A stretch of DNA of 64,000 nt, from assembly GCF_004359215.1 (NCBI RefSeq), contig NC_090614.1, forward strand, positions 1,865,005 to 1,929,004, in the 5' to 3' direction. The notes below the pieces were generated by a model. It saw only the letters and a program-made list of their open reading frames with translations. It was not told the DNA's origin and ran no database searches. The first letter of the stretch is position 1, and each line of letters opens with the position of its first letter. Of this stretch, positions 21,466 to 30,620 are shown piece after piece. A program made the translations under genes and the position numbers. The DNA comes from Bremia lactucae. Its lineage: Eukaryota > Oomycota > Peronosporomycetes > Peronosporales > Peronosporaceae.

Positions 21466-22444
21466 TGTTGTACGACTAAAGTCGAAACCTGCTAAACAGT
21501 AGCACGCGACCGATGTAAACCAATGATCACTTAAGTCACTTATAGCTGTTTTGAGTAAAAGCCAATAAAAATTATATCGACATTATTGAACACTCTGTAC
21601 TAACTCACGTATAAGAATGGAAAGCGCGTTGTAGTGTTGTCCAGGGACATCACCACAGGGCTACATTCTTGTTAGAAGATATTCGACGTAGCATACTCGA
21701 TTTATGCACGCATTTACATAAGTTTGGGGAAATAAGTTATTGGCAGTGATGAGCCAGTACTGTAGTCACTTTTAATTAAGTGGGGGGTGCACTATTTGTG
21801 ACGCATATAAGCGTATCAAAGCAGCACTGTAAATTGCAGTACCATGTCTTTCAGAAGTCCGTATATTCATCGTTTTTTTGCACCCCACTAAATTCTAAAA
21901 CGATACAGGTACAAATTATATTGATTTTGTCTGAAAAAGACACAATACTTACATAATTTACGCGCAACAATTTAATTTTTATTAAATTTGGGGCTCTATA
22001 TCCCGCTAGTAAGGTTAACTGTAAGAAATGCGTGCATGCCTTACCGACTGCTCGTCATTCCTTCTAAAAATCCGCAACCCTCGAGTGCGTTGCGCACAAT
22101 TCGACATTAGCTTGATTTAACTGGTTCAGTTGCTTTTCGTAAATTATGCATGCCGAAGAGCTGGCCTTTCGTTAAGCGATTGAATGGAGTAAATGATGCA
22201 AAAGTAATTGAGTTGTTTCCAAAGATTGTTTTGCTATCATTTGATGCGAACGCGATGCGGTATCATCAGCTCAAGGGAAAATTGAACTAGAAGTGTTTTT
22301 GTCAAAAATGTTAATCATACATCTACTTAAATGAAATATTATGTAAACTTAGCACCTACCGACGAAAGTGGGTTCAAACGGCACAAAAAACTCGTATCAA
22401 AGAAACTTTAACGGCATGGCTTAACACGATTAGGTGTGCAAGAT
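21466..22444. other. Unassigned sequence with a small inverted-repeat element
   Basis: No gene was recognised. AGTGGGGGGTGCA near 21779 and TGCACCCCACT near 21880-21890 form short inverted repeats around ~110 bases, which could be a tiny MITE or just a hairpin. Confidence 0.3.
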
Positions 22445-22856
22445 TGTAGCGGAGCTACCTCGCTCCTTAAGTCAGACGAAGACTTTCAGAGTCACACAGT
22501 CACCCAAGTCTATAGAGCTTATAAAAGTAACAACTAAGAGAGTTCTACAAGCTCATAGAGCTTAAGGAGTCCTAGTTCAAGGGACCCAGTGGCTTGTAGA
22601 ACCAAGCGGCAACTAGTGTCCGAGAGTGTCCACCATATAAGGCTTACTGCTGTCACCGATCGTAGCGCAAATCCTAAGAAAGCACAATACGCTGTTAAGA
22701 CCAAACGAAAACTAAAGTTTGTAAAAATGTAAAGTTACTTCTCCTAATTACTTTAACTATAGATTTCGGCCACCAAATCTCTATTTGGTAGCTGCCACGT
22801 GTATTAAACATAATAAATGAAATTTCAGTGATACTGTCACGGGGTGTATCGTTACA
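22445..22856 (-). repeat. Divergent LTR1-type LTR, probably solo
   Basis: Starts TGTAGCGGAGCTACCTCGCT, keeps the GTAGAACCAAG.GGCAACTAGT stretch and a weakened GGCGACCAC-like block, and ends CGTTACA. No internal element adjoins it, and no target-site duplication was found, perhaps through decay. Confidence 0.6.
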
Positions 22857-23232
22857 TGAAATTAACACTTAAAGGTTGTTAATTAATATTTAATCAAAAG
22901 GTACATAATATTTGGAGGATATTATTTTAAATAGTAGTGTTCAGAAATCTTATCCATAAATAGGTATAGGCCATTATATCTATTTATCCCGTAGACTAAT
23001 CAAGTGTAGATGTAAACAAAAGAGAGAGACGGATAAGATAAGATAAGATAAGATTTCAATTGCATGCTTAGTATTAGTTTATAATTAAGTTGGAGTTAAC
23101 AGATAGAAAGAAGAGATACTTAATTATATTAATACAGTCTTCATTTAACCCTCTTTAACCTAGTTGCCTTAAAGAGAAGTCTTCCTCTGCACGTACTAGT
23201 TTACGTGAAATAACGTAAGGCACCACTCGCAA
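22857..23232. other. AT-rich intergenic sequence with a short GATAA repeat
   Basis: No gene was seen. GATAA is repeated about four and a half times at 23032-23054. The region precedes the assembly gap and may contain the promoter and 5' end of the next gene. Confidence 0.5.
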
Positions 23233-23332
23233 NNNNNNNNNNNNNNNNNNNNNNNNNNNNNNNNNNNNNNNNNNNNNNNNNNNNNNNNNNNNNNNNNNNN
23301 NNNNNNNNNNNNNNNNNNNNNNNNNNNNNNNN
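23233..23332. other. Assembly gap of 100 N
   Basis: Exactly 100 N. It ends three bases before the first visible ATG of the transcription factor gene, so that gene may be longer at its N-terminus. Confidence 0.99.
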
Positions 23333-23335
23333 GAG

Positions 23336-24715
23336 ATGGCCAATCGAGGCGGTGCCTGGAATGTCCCGACCAACCAAATTTATTTCAACACTACAGGAAT
23401 TAACCCCGAGGAGACGGCCATGATTCTTGCGAGTTTAAGCAAAGGGTTTTCCAGCACTGGTGCCATTGCTGTGTCAAGACCATCCGACTCGGATGAAGAA
23501 ACCATGGAAAGCTCCGATCCAGACGACAGTATCTCCCATGGCCGTCAAGTCTCGGTAACCAGTGGCACCGGTAGGGTTCATCGTGTGCAGGAAATACATT
23601 TTGATGGTCCAAAAGGCAGTAAACTCGACTTTACAGACGATGCTGGCTTCAGTCATTGTTTTCAAAATGAAAGCAATCGCGTCAAGAGTTTAGTTACGAA
23701 GCATATTTCAATCGAAGAGCTACGTGCGCACTTTGATCGCCCGATTATTGACGTGGCCAAGGACTTTGGTATTTGCATTACGCTCATGAAAAAAATCTGT
23801 CGTCGTAATGGGATCAAGAGGTGGCCCCATCGCCAAATTCGATCGCTTTCGAAAAGCATTGCGTCCATGGAGGCCGCGATGCTCAGTTCTCATGGCAGCG
23901 AACGCGAGAAATACCGAGACCAGATAAGTAATTTAAGACTTAAGCGTGAGTCGGTTATTGCAGACCCCAATAAGGAATTGTTGATGCATTCCAAGCCATC
24001 TCCAACGACCTTAATGCACTGCGACTCGTCGAACCAAAGTGTCGGTCCGTCGTGCCACCTTCCGTTAACATTGCTGTCTCCTCGAACCAGTCAAGAGTTT
24101 TATGCTCCACCGCAGTTTTTGCAAAATTCATCCTCTCTAAAAATCGAAAAACCAGCAACGGGGAGGACGAATATGTCGACTTGTAATTCTTCGACCTCTC
24201 GTCTTTCGAAAGGTGGACGCTGGACCAGCGAAGAACACGCTGCGTTTTTAGAAGGAATTCGACTATACGGAAAAGATTGGCGTCGTGTGGCGCAAGTCGT
24301 CATGACGCGTAGCGCTGTCCAAACGCGTACACATGCCCAGAAATATTTATCGAAATTTGCTGGGCGTTTTCCTTTCGATACCGATGGGATGCTCAAAGAC
24401 CACTCGTTGGCATCCACGCATTCTAAAAATGGAATTAAATGTAATAAGCCTAATGCTTCTACGCTTAGTCCAACGACAAGCTTATCGTCAAGCTCTACCG
24501 CGATGACGCCTGCGAGTGACGATTGCGCAAGCAACAAATCTTGGAACGTAGAGGAAGACAATTGTATACCAAAGCCCGGGGAGTCCATGGCCATGATTTT
24601 AAATAGTCCTTCCACGGGGGCTTTAGTGCTTCCGACGATTTTTGATCAAGAAGATGCAGCCGCATTTCCGGATTTTGTCCAACAGGATGGCTATAGTAAT
24701 AGTGTGACGCTGTAA
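23336..24715 (+). CDS. RWP-RK and MYB (SHAQKYF-type) DNA-binding protein
   Basis: 459 residues visible. Residues ~120-175 form an RWP-RK domain: ISIEELRAHFDRPIIDVAKD, then a helix with ICRRNGIKRWPHRQIRSL, where the signature is RWPHRQ rather than the usual RWPYRK. Residues ~293-342 form a single MYB/SANT repeat: GGRWTSEEHAAFLEGIRLYG, KDWRRVAQVV, and the THAQKYL variant of SHAQKYF. A short charged helix follows the RWP-RK domain (residues 170-205), and the rest is Ser/Thr-rich and probably disordered. It is likely a nuclear transcription factor. In plants RWP-RK is usually joined to PB1; here it is joined to MYB. The first ATG lies three bases after the gap, so the true start may be upstream. 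It converges with the COX5B-like gene 175 bases downstream. Confidence 0.9.
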   Translation: MANRGGAWNVPTNQIYFNTTGINPEETAMILASLSKGFSSTGAIAVSRPSDSDEETMESSDPDDSISHGRQVSVTSGTGRVHRVQEIHFDGPKGSKLDFTDDAGFSHCFQNESNRVKSLVTKHISIEELRAHFDRPIIDVAKDFGICITLMKKICRRNGIKRWPHRQIRSLSKSIASMEAAMLSSHGSEREKYRDQISNLRLKRESVIADPNKELLMHSKPSPTTLMHCDSSNQSVGPSCHLPLTLLSPRTSQEFYAPPQFLQNSSSLKIEKPATGRTNMSTCNSSTSRLSKGGRWTSEEHAAFLEGIRLYGKDWRRVAQVVMTRSAVQTRTHAQKYLSKFAGRFPFDTDGMLKDHSLASTHSKNGIKCNKPNASTLSPTTSLSSSSTAMTPASDDCASNKSWNVEEDNCIPKPGESMAMILNSPSTGALVLPTIFDQEDAAAFPDFVQQDGYSNSVTL

Positions 24716-24890
24716 GTCGAACCTAAAATTTAGACGCTTTATGTGGTACTTAAAAGTGTCACTTAGAATCAGATTGATATAGCAACGTGAGGTTGCGATT
24801 TTGAAAGTAATTGTTTTCTGTTACTTTTCTACTTTGTTTTGCTTTCTTTGAATAAGTGTAAGGAAAAAAATCCGCAAAAAACCTAAGTTT

Positions 24891-25292
24891 CTACTGCTGC
24901 TTGGCTTCGACCTCTTGTACAAGCTTGGCGAGTTCCTCGGGGTTGTACAGCATAAAGTACTTTTCGATTTCCGGCAAATAGTGTACCTTGCCCTTCTCCA
25001 TATTAAACCAGTACACGTACGAGGCGTCGTTATGCGAGACGCCCACGGTGCGCACATTATTAAAACTCGGCACAAGAATCGGGTCATCTTTCGAGTTGCC
25101 CTGTGTATCGTCCGACTCGAGCGGGTCGCGGTTAAATTGAGCCACGCCAATCTCCGCTGCTTCAAGCTCCTGGCGCTCGCGACCTACAGCGTGCTCGAGG
25201 TCGTCGGGAATGCCTCCAGTAGATGCGAGCCTGCGCACAGCCCCACGGGCTGACGAGGCAAAGGGAGTGAACACACGCTTCACGAGGCTCAT
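24891..25292 (-). CDS. COX5B: Cytochrome c oxidase subunit 5B (Cox4/COX5B family), mitochondrial
   Basis: 133 residues from the chosen start at 25290-25292 (MSLVKRVFTPFASSARGAVR), which gives a basic, Ser-rich mitochondrial presequence. An ATG 49 codons upstream would add a non-targeting tail and is less likely. The body has the family pattern DDPILVPSFNNVRTVGV, then VYWFNMEKGKVHY, then FMLYNPEEL. In animal and yeast relatives a zinc ion is held by Cys residues around VGC and CP.CG. None of these Cys is present here (VGVSH, YLPEIE), so this would be a zinc-less form. It is a nuclear-encoded subunit of respiratory complex IV. The gene diverges from the FGE-like gene, with 156 bases between the two starts. 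Confidence 0.8.
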   Translation of the reverse strand: MSLVKRVFTPFASSARGAVRRLASTGGIPDDLEHAVGRERQELEAAEIGVAQFNRDPLESDDTQGNSKDDPILVPSFNNVRTVGVSHNDASYVYWFNMEKGKVHYLPEIEKYFMLYNPEELAKLVQEVEAKQQ

Positions 25293-25448
25293 GCTGTGAT
25301 TATTTGGAGGTGGGGAATGTGAAACTGAACAAGCTAGCGAAGTGTACCTTGCTTTTGGTACAATCGAGCCTTTCGAAAAAAATGTTTTAAATTGTAAGAA
25401 TGAATGGATCTCCTCATTAAGTAAAATTCCACGGACCAAGGGTGTGTC
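25293..25448. promoter_or_regulatory. Divergent promoter region
   Basis: 156 bases between the COX5B-like start (minus) and the FGE-like start (plus). It must hold both promoters unless transcripts overlap. I do not see a clear oomycete initiator that I would mark. Confidence 0.4.
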
Positions 25449-27683
25449 ATGGGTTTATTGATTGTGCTGCACCTATGCGCCGCCACCTTGTTGGGCCACG
25501 CTTTCGCGTGGGACCCACAACCGGATGGCTACCAGGTGATCAATGGCCCCGACAGTCCTGACGCTCTCGACACGTGGCGACGCGAGTGGGGTCAGTGGAA
25601 GAAGATGGAGCTCATCACGAACCGCTACGATCCGAATGATGCGTGCACGGTGTACAATCTTCCACAGACGCAGTGGACACAACGAAATTTCGTGCAAGTT
25701 TTCCTCATGATGACTGACCGAGCGATTTTCAACCGCGACACGCAGCAGTATACTGTAGACAAGTACGTCGACACTATGATGGAGCGAGTGGGCCCAATTG
25801 ATAGTGTCGTCCTTTGGTCGGGATACCCAAATCTTGGTATTGATAATCGCAATCAATGGGATCATATACGAGATCTTCCAGGTGGACTTGAGGGAGTCAA
25901 GGGCGTAATTGCCGACTTTCAACGTCGAGCCATTCGAGTGATTCTTCCATATAACCCCTGGGACATTGGCACCGAGGATGAAAGTGGACTAGAAGATACC
26001 GTTCGCATGTATACTGCCGATATCACTGCGCTAAGTAAAATCCTTGCGGCGTTACAGGCTGATGGATTCAATGGTGACACGATGTATGGTGTCCCGAAAG
26101 CCTTTTTCAATTGCAGTAACCCAATGGTAGCGACACCGGAAGGAGGGGTACCCTCGGCGTATTTGAATCATAACCCCATGAGTTGGGGGTACATTTTCGG
26201 GTATTCGAAATTTCCACCCGTATTACGTCCAAAGTTCTTAGAATCGCGACATCTGGTGGAAGTATGTGCCCGTTGGTCCCTTGATCGGATGGTGGAGTTT
26301 CAAATTGCTTTCTTTAATGGTGGTGGGTACGTACTATGGGAGAATGTATGGGGAATTTGGAACGCCATGACGGAGCGAGAAGATCAAACACTGAAACGAA
26401 TGTTTGCGATTCTACGTCAATTTGGAGCGATCGTATCGACAGGGACCTGGACGCCGTATTACAATTGGAAAGGAGACGAGGTGTATGCGAGTGCCTTTAT
26501 ACTTTCAGATGATAAAGCGCTTTACACGATGATTAGCACCTCGGAGCAGAGTTTGAGCTACGAGTTAGTGCTTGTAGCGAACCAGTCGAGTACTGACGTG
26601 CGTGTGTATGATGTTTACCATGGTGTGGAACTACAGAAAGAGACTGGAAGCGCTAGCAATCGTATGGTTGTCAAGATCGAAATTGAGCCGCGCGGGTTTG
26701 GCGCTGTGTATGCCACAACGTCTACAAATCCCGACGTGACCGCTTTTTTAAAGGACATGCAAGCGTTGACTTTAAAACCACTTGCTGAGTACTCGATGGA
26801 GCGTCAATTGTTGCAGCAGGAGCTTGTTGGTGGTAGTACTTTCTTGAATTCCAATAGTGGCATGGATTTAACGACAGACATGGTGCGAATCTCTGGTATG
26901 AAAGACTGGTGGTTCAATGTCACTGGTGTTCAAATTGAGCCTGTTTCAGCTTGGACTCCCACGTTTGCTCAATTTGGTACTGGAGTACAGTTTCCATGGG
27001 AATCTCGTCCTTGGAACAATCATTCGTCAATGTTGTCAATTGATGACTTTTTCCTTGATAAGTATCCCGTGACAAACGCGCAATACGCGACGTTTTTGAA
27101 AGCAAGTGGTTACGTTCCCAAGTCGCTTCAACGCTTTTTAATGCATTGGGAGAATCGACAAGGTGCTGTGGCTTCGTGGACCATTCCTACTGGTTTGGAA
27201 CAGACTCCAGTGGTTTACGTTGCGGTTGAGGATGCCAGGGCGTATGCCACTTTCTATGGCAAGCGTCTTACCCACGATTATGAATGGCAGTACGTTGTTT
27301 CAAATGGTGACAAGTATGATTCGTATCCGTGGGGATCGAATTTGGACCGATCGAAGCTGCCTAAACTCTACCATGGCAAGGAATTACCTCCGCTTCGTCC
27401 AGTGGGATCATTTCAAAGTTCTCGTTCATCAACGTTTGAAGTGGAAGACCTCGTCGGCTACGTGTGGCAAATGACGGATCAGTTTTGTGATTCGCATACT
27501 TGTGGGATTCTTCTTCGAGGTGGAAGTAGCTATTACCCCGTAGCAGCCACGCATAGTGATCCGAATTGGTACTTTCCACAAGCTCTGGACGCTCAGCACC
27601 ACAACCGCTTTCTTATGATAAGTGAAGGTTACGACCGATCCCCAATGGTCGGGTTTCGCTGTGCCAAAAGTGTCACGTCATGA
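25449..27683 (+). CDS. Secreted FGE-sulfatase-domain protein (SUMF1-like fold)
   Basis: 744 residues, one intact frame. Residues 1-20 (MGLLIVLHLCAATLLGHAFA) are a clear signal peptide. Residues ~70-440 form a large domain with VVLWSGYP, RAIRVILPYNPWD and DGFNGDT, which looks like a glycosidase-type barrel, but I cannot name the family. Residues ~500-741 are an FGE-sulfatase/C-type-lectin-like domain: IDDFFLDKYPVTNAQYATFL, EDARAYATFYGKRLTHDYEW, YPWG, GYVWQMTD, LLRGGSSYY, and the terminal MVGFRCAK. In formylglycine-generating enzymes a Cys pair near the RGGSF.C region is catalytic; here that stretch reads RGGSSYYPVAA without Cys. An oxidase role is therefore unlikely, and a binding or structural role is possible. 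It is probably exported. Confidence 0.85.
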   Translation: MGLLIVLHLCAATLLGHAFAWDPQPDGYQVINGPDSPDALDTWRREWGQWKKMELITNRYDPNDACTVYNLPQTQWTQRNFVQVFLMMTDRAIFNRDTQQYTVDKYVDTMMERVGPIDSVVLWSGYPNLGIDNRNQWDHIRDLPGGLEGVKGVIADFQRRAIRVILPYNPWDIGTEDESGLEDTVRMYTADITALSKILAALQADGFNGDTMYGVPKAFFNCSNPMVATPEGGVPSAYLNHNPMSWGYIFGYSKFPPVLRPKFLESRHLVEVCARWSLDRMVEFQIAFFNGGGYVLWENVWGIWNAMTEREDQTLKRMFAILRQFGAIVSTGTWTPYYNWKGDEVYASAFILSDDKALYTMISTSEQSLSYELVLVANQSSTDVRVYDVYHGVELQKETGSASNRMVVKIEIEPRGFGAVYATTSTNPDVTAFLKDMQALTLKPLAEYSMERQLLQQELVGGSTFLNSNSGMDLTTDMVRISGMKDWWFNVTGVQIEPVSAWTPTFAQFGTGVQFPWESRPWNNHSSMLSIDDFFLDKYPVTNAQYATFLKASGYVPKSLQRFLMHWENRQGAVASWTIPTGLEQTPVVYVAVEDARAYATFYGKRLTHDYEWQYVVSNGDKYDSYPWGSNLDRSKLPKLYHGKELPPLRPVGSFQSSRSSTFEVEDLVGYVWQMTDQFCDSHTCGILLRGGSSYYPVAATHSDPNWYFPQALDAQHHNRFLMISEGYDRSPMVGFRCAKSVTS

Positions 27684-29748
27684 GTGAACGTTGATCACTT
27701 TTGCCGAACATTTCGGGAGATTGAGTACTAAAGTGCCGAATAAAAAAAATCATGACAGGGTTTTGTGGTTGTTACCTTTTGCTATAATCATGAGTTATGA
27801 AGGATTAGTAGAACGATAGAACATGTCTTTTTAATGATGGCAAAGCATTACACATGGTATTGTCGATTAAGATGCTCGACGTCGAAATAACGATTAAACA
27901 CAGTGTAGCATCTTAAAAACTCACTTGACCATCAGATCTGCGAGCATATCTTGCATAAGGTCAAGCACGTTGCCTGCACAGCGCTGTGACTTCACGTATT
28001 CTGCCCAATCTGCATCTGAAATAGTCATGCGCTATCTACTTTATTGGTACGGCGTAAGCAGCCGTGCCTTAGATGTTTCGAAGAACTTGCTTAAGCGCAT
28101 GTTCATGTGTGGGGCACTGGTCTGCAGCGAAGCAACTACGTGACGTCGTTGTTGTTAAAGCTGACTTAACGTCCATTAGGTGCAGCTGGAGCACTTAAGC
28201 GCACGTATATGAAATGCCTTTATTCAAGCCGACTTCACGTCTGTTTGCAGCAGCTTGAGCCCGTAGTTCGAAGCCATCACTAGAATAATCGGATGAACAT
28301 AAACTTGGTGAAGAGTTTTGTCGTAGTCTATGCTGTCCTTCTGAGATAAACTCTTTGCCATCATGGAGCATGAAGCCAGCGATACGACGCACTCATGTCA
28401 CAGAAACCCCCTCGAAATTGATGGATGTGTCGATTTTGCGATGCAAGCTTGTTTGTCGTTGTCTTACACTGTATTGCGAGATGTTAGCGACCTGTTAAAA
28501 TCGTGACCTTCAAGTCGTCTCGCTCGACGAGCTTTTAAACACGTTGCGATGCTCTCAAATTGTTTTGGCCCTTTCGGGGCCTTGCGTTATCGAATACAAA
28601 TATATAGTCTATTTGCTAAATCTTTCTCGCAAAGTAGCGAGATTGGGCCCACTAATCGGCATTTATTGCTTTGAGGTGTGAACGAACTTCACGTCAGATA
28701 TATTGATGCGAGTAGCTCATGATGCCTAATCGTGATTTTTCGCTGCACCGTTGAGTAAAAGTAAATTTTATCGTCATTTTTTAAAATAACTGAACTGGAA
28801 GCCCGTGTTTAGCTTATCCTACCAGAAGAGAATTTAAAATACCATATATTGTTGAGACCTCGAAATAGTCCGAACCAAGTAATATGGTAATAAGCAAATA
28901 TATTGGCCGTTTCATATACAAGTATTACCGTAAATAGATTTGTATGTATCCACGCGTGCATGCCCAGATGTAGTCGTGGAATACTGCGACACGTCTTGGG
29001 ATGAGCAAAGGTCTGCATATCTCGAATTAACATATCAAGAAAGAGAACGAGAAACTTTTATCGATTTGCTTCCATTGTCAGAAGACTTTTTTGCCGTTCA
29101 TCACATTGTATCGCGCACGCGACTAAGGCAACTAGAGAAGAACGTAACTGAAAATGCGACAAAATTTCGCTGCATTTACTTTCCAAGTCTTACTTCAAAG
29201 CGGACCGTTAAAAAAATTGGAAACGATCTCTTACCGTGACATAAAAATGAAGATGCTTAACCAGTCCTTACAATTGTGCTGTCTGATGGCAAACATCCTC
29301 AATCCTCCCACCCCTACGGTATATTAAACGCCAATGCACCAACCTTTGCAAATTCAGTTCTTCTATCAACAAGAACCAAACTTAACACACGTCGTCTCAA
29401 AATAATCAGGTTGTTGGCAGATGAAACCGTAAATCTCGTATTTTAAAGTTAATGTTAGTTTAAAGGCGTTGCCTTTACAAAATAAGAGCCGTTAAGGATG
29501 ACGAATAAGTAATTTCTGACAGCTGCGCACAATCATAAATGAATATTCAAATTTCTGGAGAGACCCCGTATGATGCGTAAGACCAGGCTTCCAGTCTTGT
29601 CAATTATTGCTGGGCCTGGCACAGCTAATACGTGAAGTTATAAAGAAACGCACATTTTTTTTCTGAATTCTCCAGTATACGCATCCTCTAAGTCTAAAGT
29701 TAATGAACCAGCAATTCTCACAAGAATTATAGTTTGAGGTTCAATTTA
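27684..29748. other. Unassigned intergenic region
   Basis: About 2 kb without a recognisable gene. The longest frame (28940-29239, plus, 99 residues) has no known domain. It could be an old transposase or gene remnant, but I cannot support that. The first ~100 bases after 27683 presumably hold the terminator of the FGE-like gene. Confidence 0.4.
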
Positions 29749-30421
29749 GGGAACCGGTATAGCCTCACACACCTTTTGGTATTGCCACCGTCCGTTTTTT
29801 TAAACTAAATCAAAACTAATGACAACATAAAACATTTTCATTACTCCGCTATATCGCAAAATTAATAATTATTCCTTTAGAAACCCCTTTTGTACTATGG
29901 TGCCACCTAAATGACATTTGGGAACCGATATAGCCACACCGTATTGTAATGGTAGCAACCCCCCTTAAATTAAATTTAGGAGTGTAATGGATGTGACTGC
30001 CCCTGGGCACATCAGAAAACGTGTTTTCGTTTGGCGATATTAAATGTATTATTTTTGACAGGTGAAAAAAGCCAAGAGCGCAATTTGTTCTTTTTCGTAC
30101 CCACCATGAGCGCAAGCAAACCACAATTTCCTTATGTTTCAGTTCTTGTCGACTTTCGCTCGTAATTTCTTTGCTGAAATGCATCTTGCTTTTTAACAGC
30201 AAATGTTGCGGAGTGTTTTTGCACTTACTAAAGCTGGGAAGGCCTGCAGAAAGGTTGCTCAATATATATTCCAGTTATTAGCAGGGTGATGTTCAAAAGG
30301 CCAAAAGGGCGATTTTAAGACGATTCTAGAGGAATAACTCTTACCTTTTGGATGCAGTATGCTATTTATTCAATATAGACGGTGGCAATACCAAAAGGGG
30401 TGTGTTGCAACACCGGCCACC
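29749..30421. mobile_element. Terminal-inverted-repeat element, non-autonomous DNA transposon candidate
   Basis: The ends are inverted repeats of about 40 bases with a perfect 21-base core: CCTTTTGGTATTGCCACCGT at 29772-29792 and its complement at 30378-30398. Outside the core the ends read GGGAACCGGTATAGCC and (complement) GTGGCCGGTGTTGC. A related GGGAACCGATATAGCC copy lies inside at about 29919. The interior holds a 137-residue minus frame (29849-30262) that begins with a FSKEITSESRQEL stretch faintly like the N-terminus of mariner-type transposases, but no catalytic region. Target-site duplication is not clear. Confidence 0.6.
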
Positions 30422-30620
30422 TTTATATATTATACGAACAAAGGCAAATCACGCTTGCTCGTACGCAAGATATAAGGATTCACGATGGTGAGCTCTTTTA
30501 TTTGTTTTGCATGTCACGTAGTGAAAGGGTGATTCTTCCTGTAATTGTGTAGATCGTATAGCATAACAAAATTTGCCAAAGGTCTGTGAGCCGTCGACTT
30601 CTCCTCCTTGTCTAAAAAAA

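Noticed and set aside
23032..23054. GATAA repeat as telomere-like or regulatory array
   Set aside because: Only about four and a half units; a simple microsatellite is enough.
25293..25439. Upstream ATG for the COX5B-like gene (49 extra residues)
   Set aside because: It would place a non-basic extension before a good mitochondrial presequence, and the extension occupies the shared promoter.
28940..29239. Plus-strand 99-residue frame as a gene
   Set aside because: No domain, no signal, no second copy in the window; kept only as a note in the intergenic entry.
29849..30262. Minus-strand 137-residue frame as a transposase
   Set aside because: Only a faint N-terminal resemblance; no catalytic residues or complete domain could be seen.
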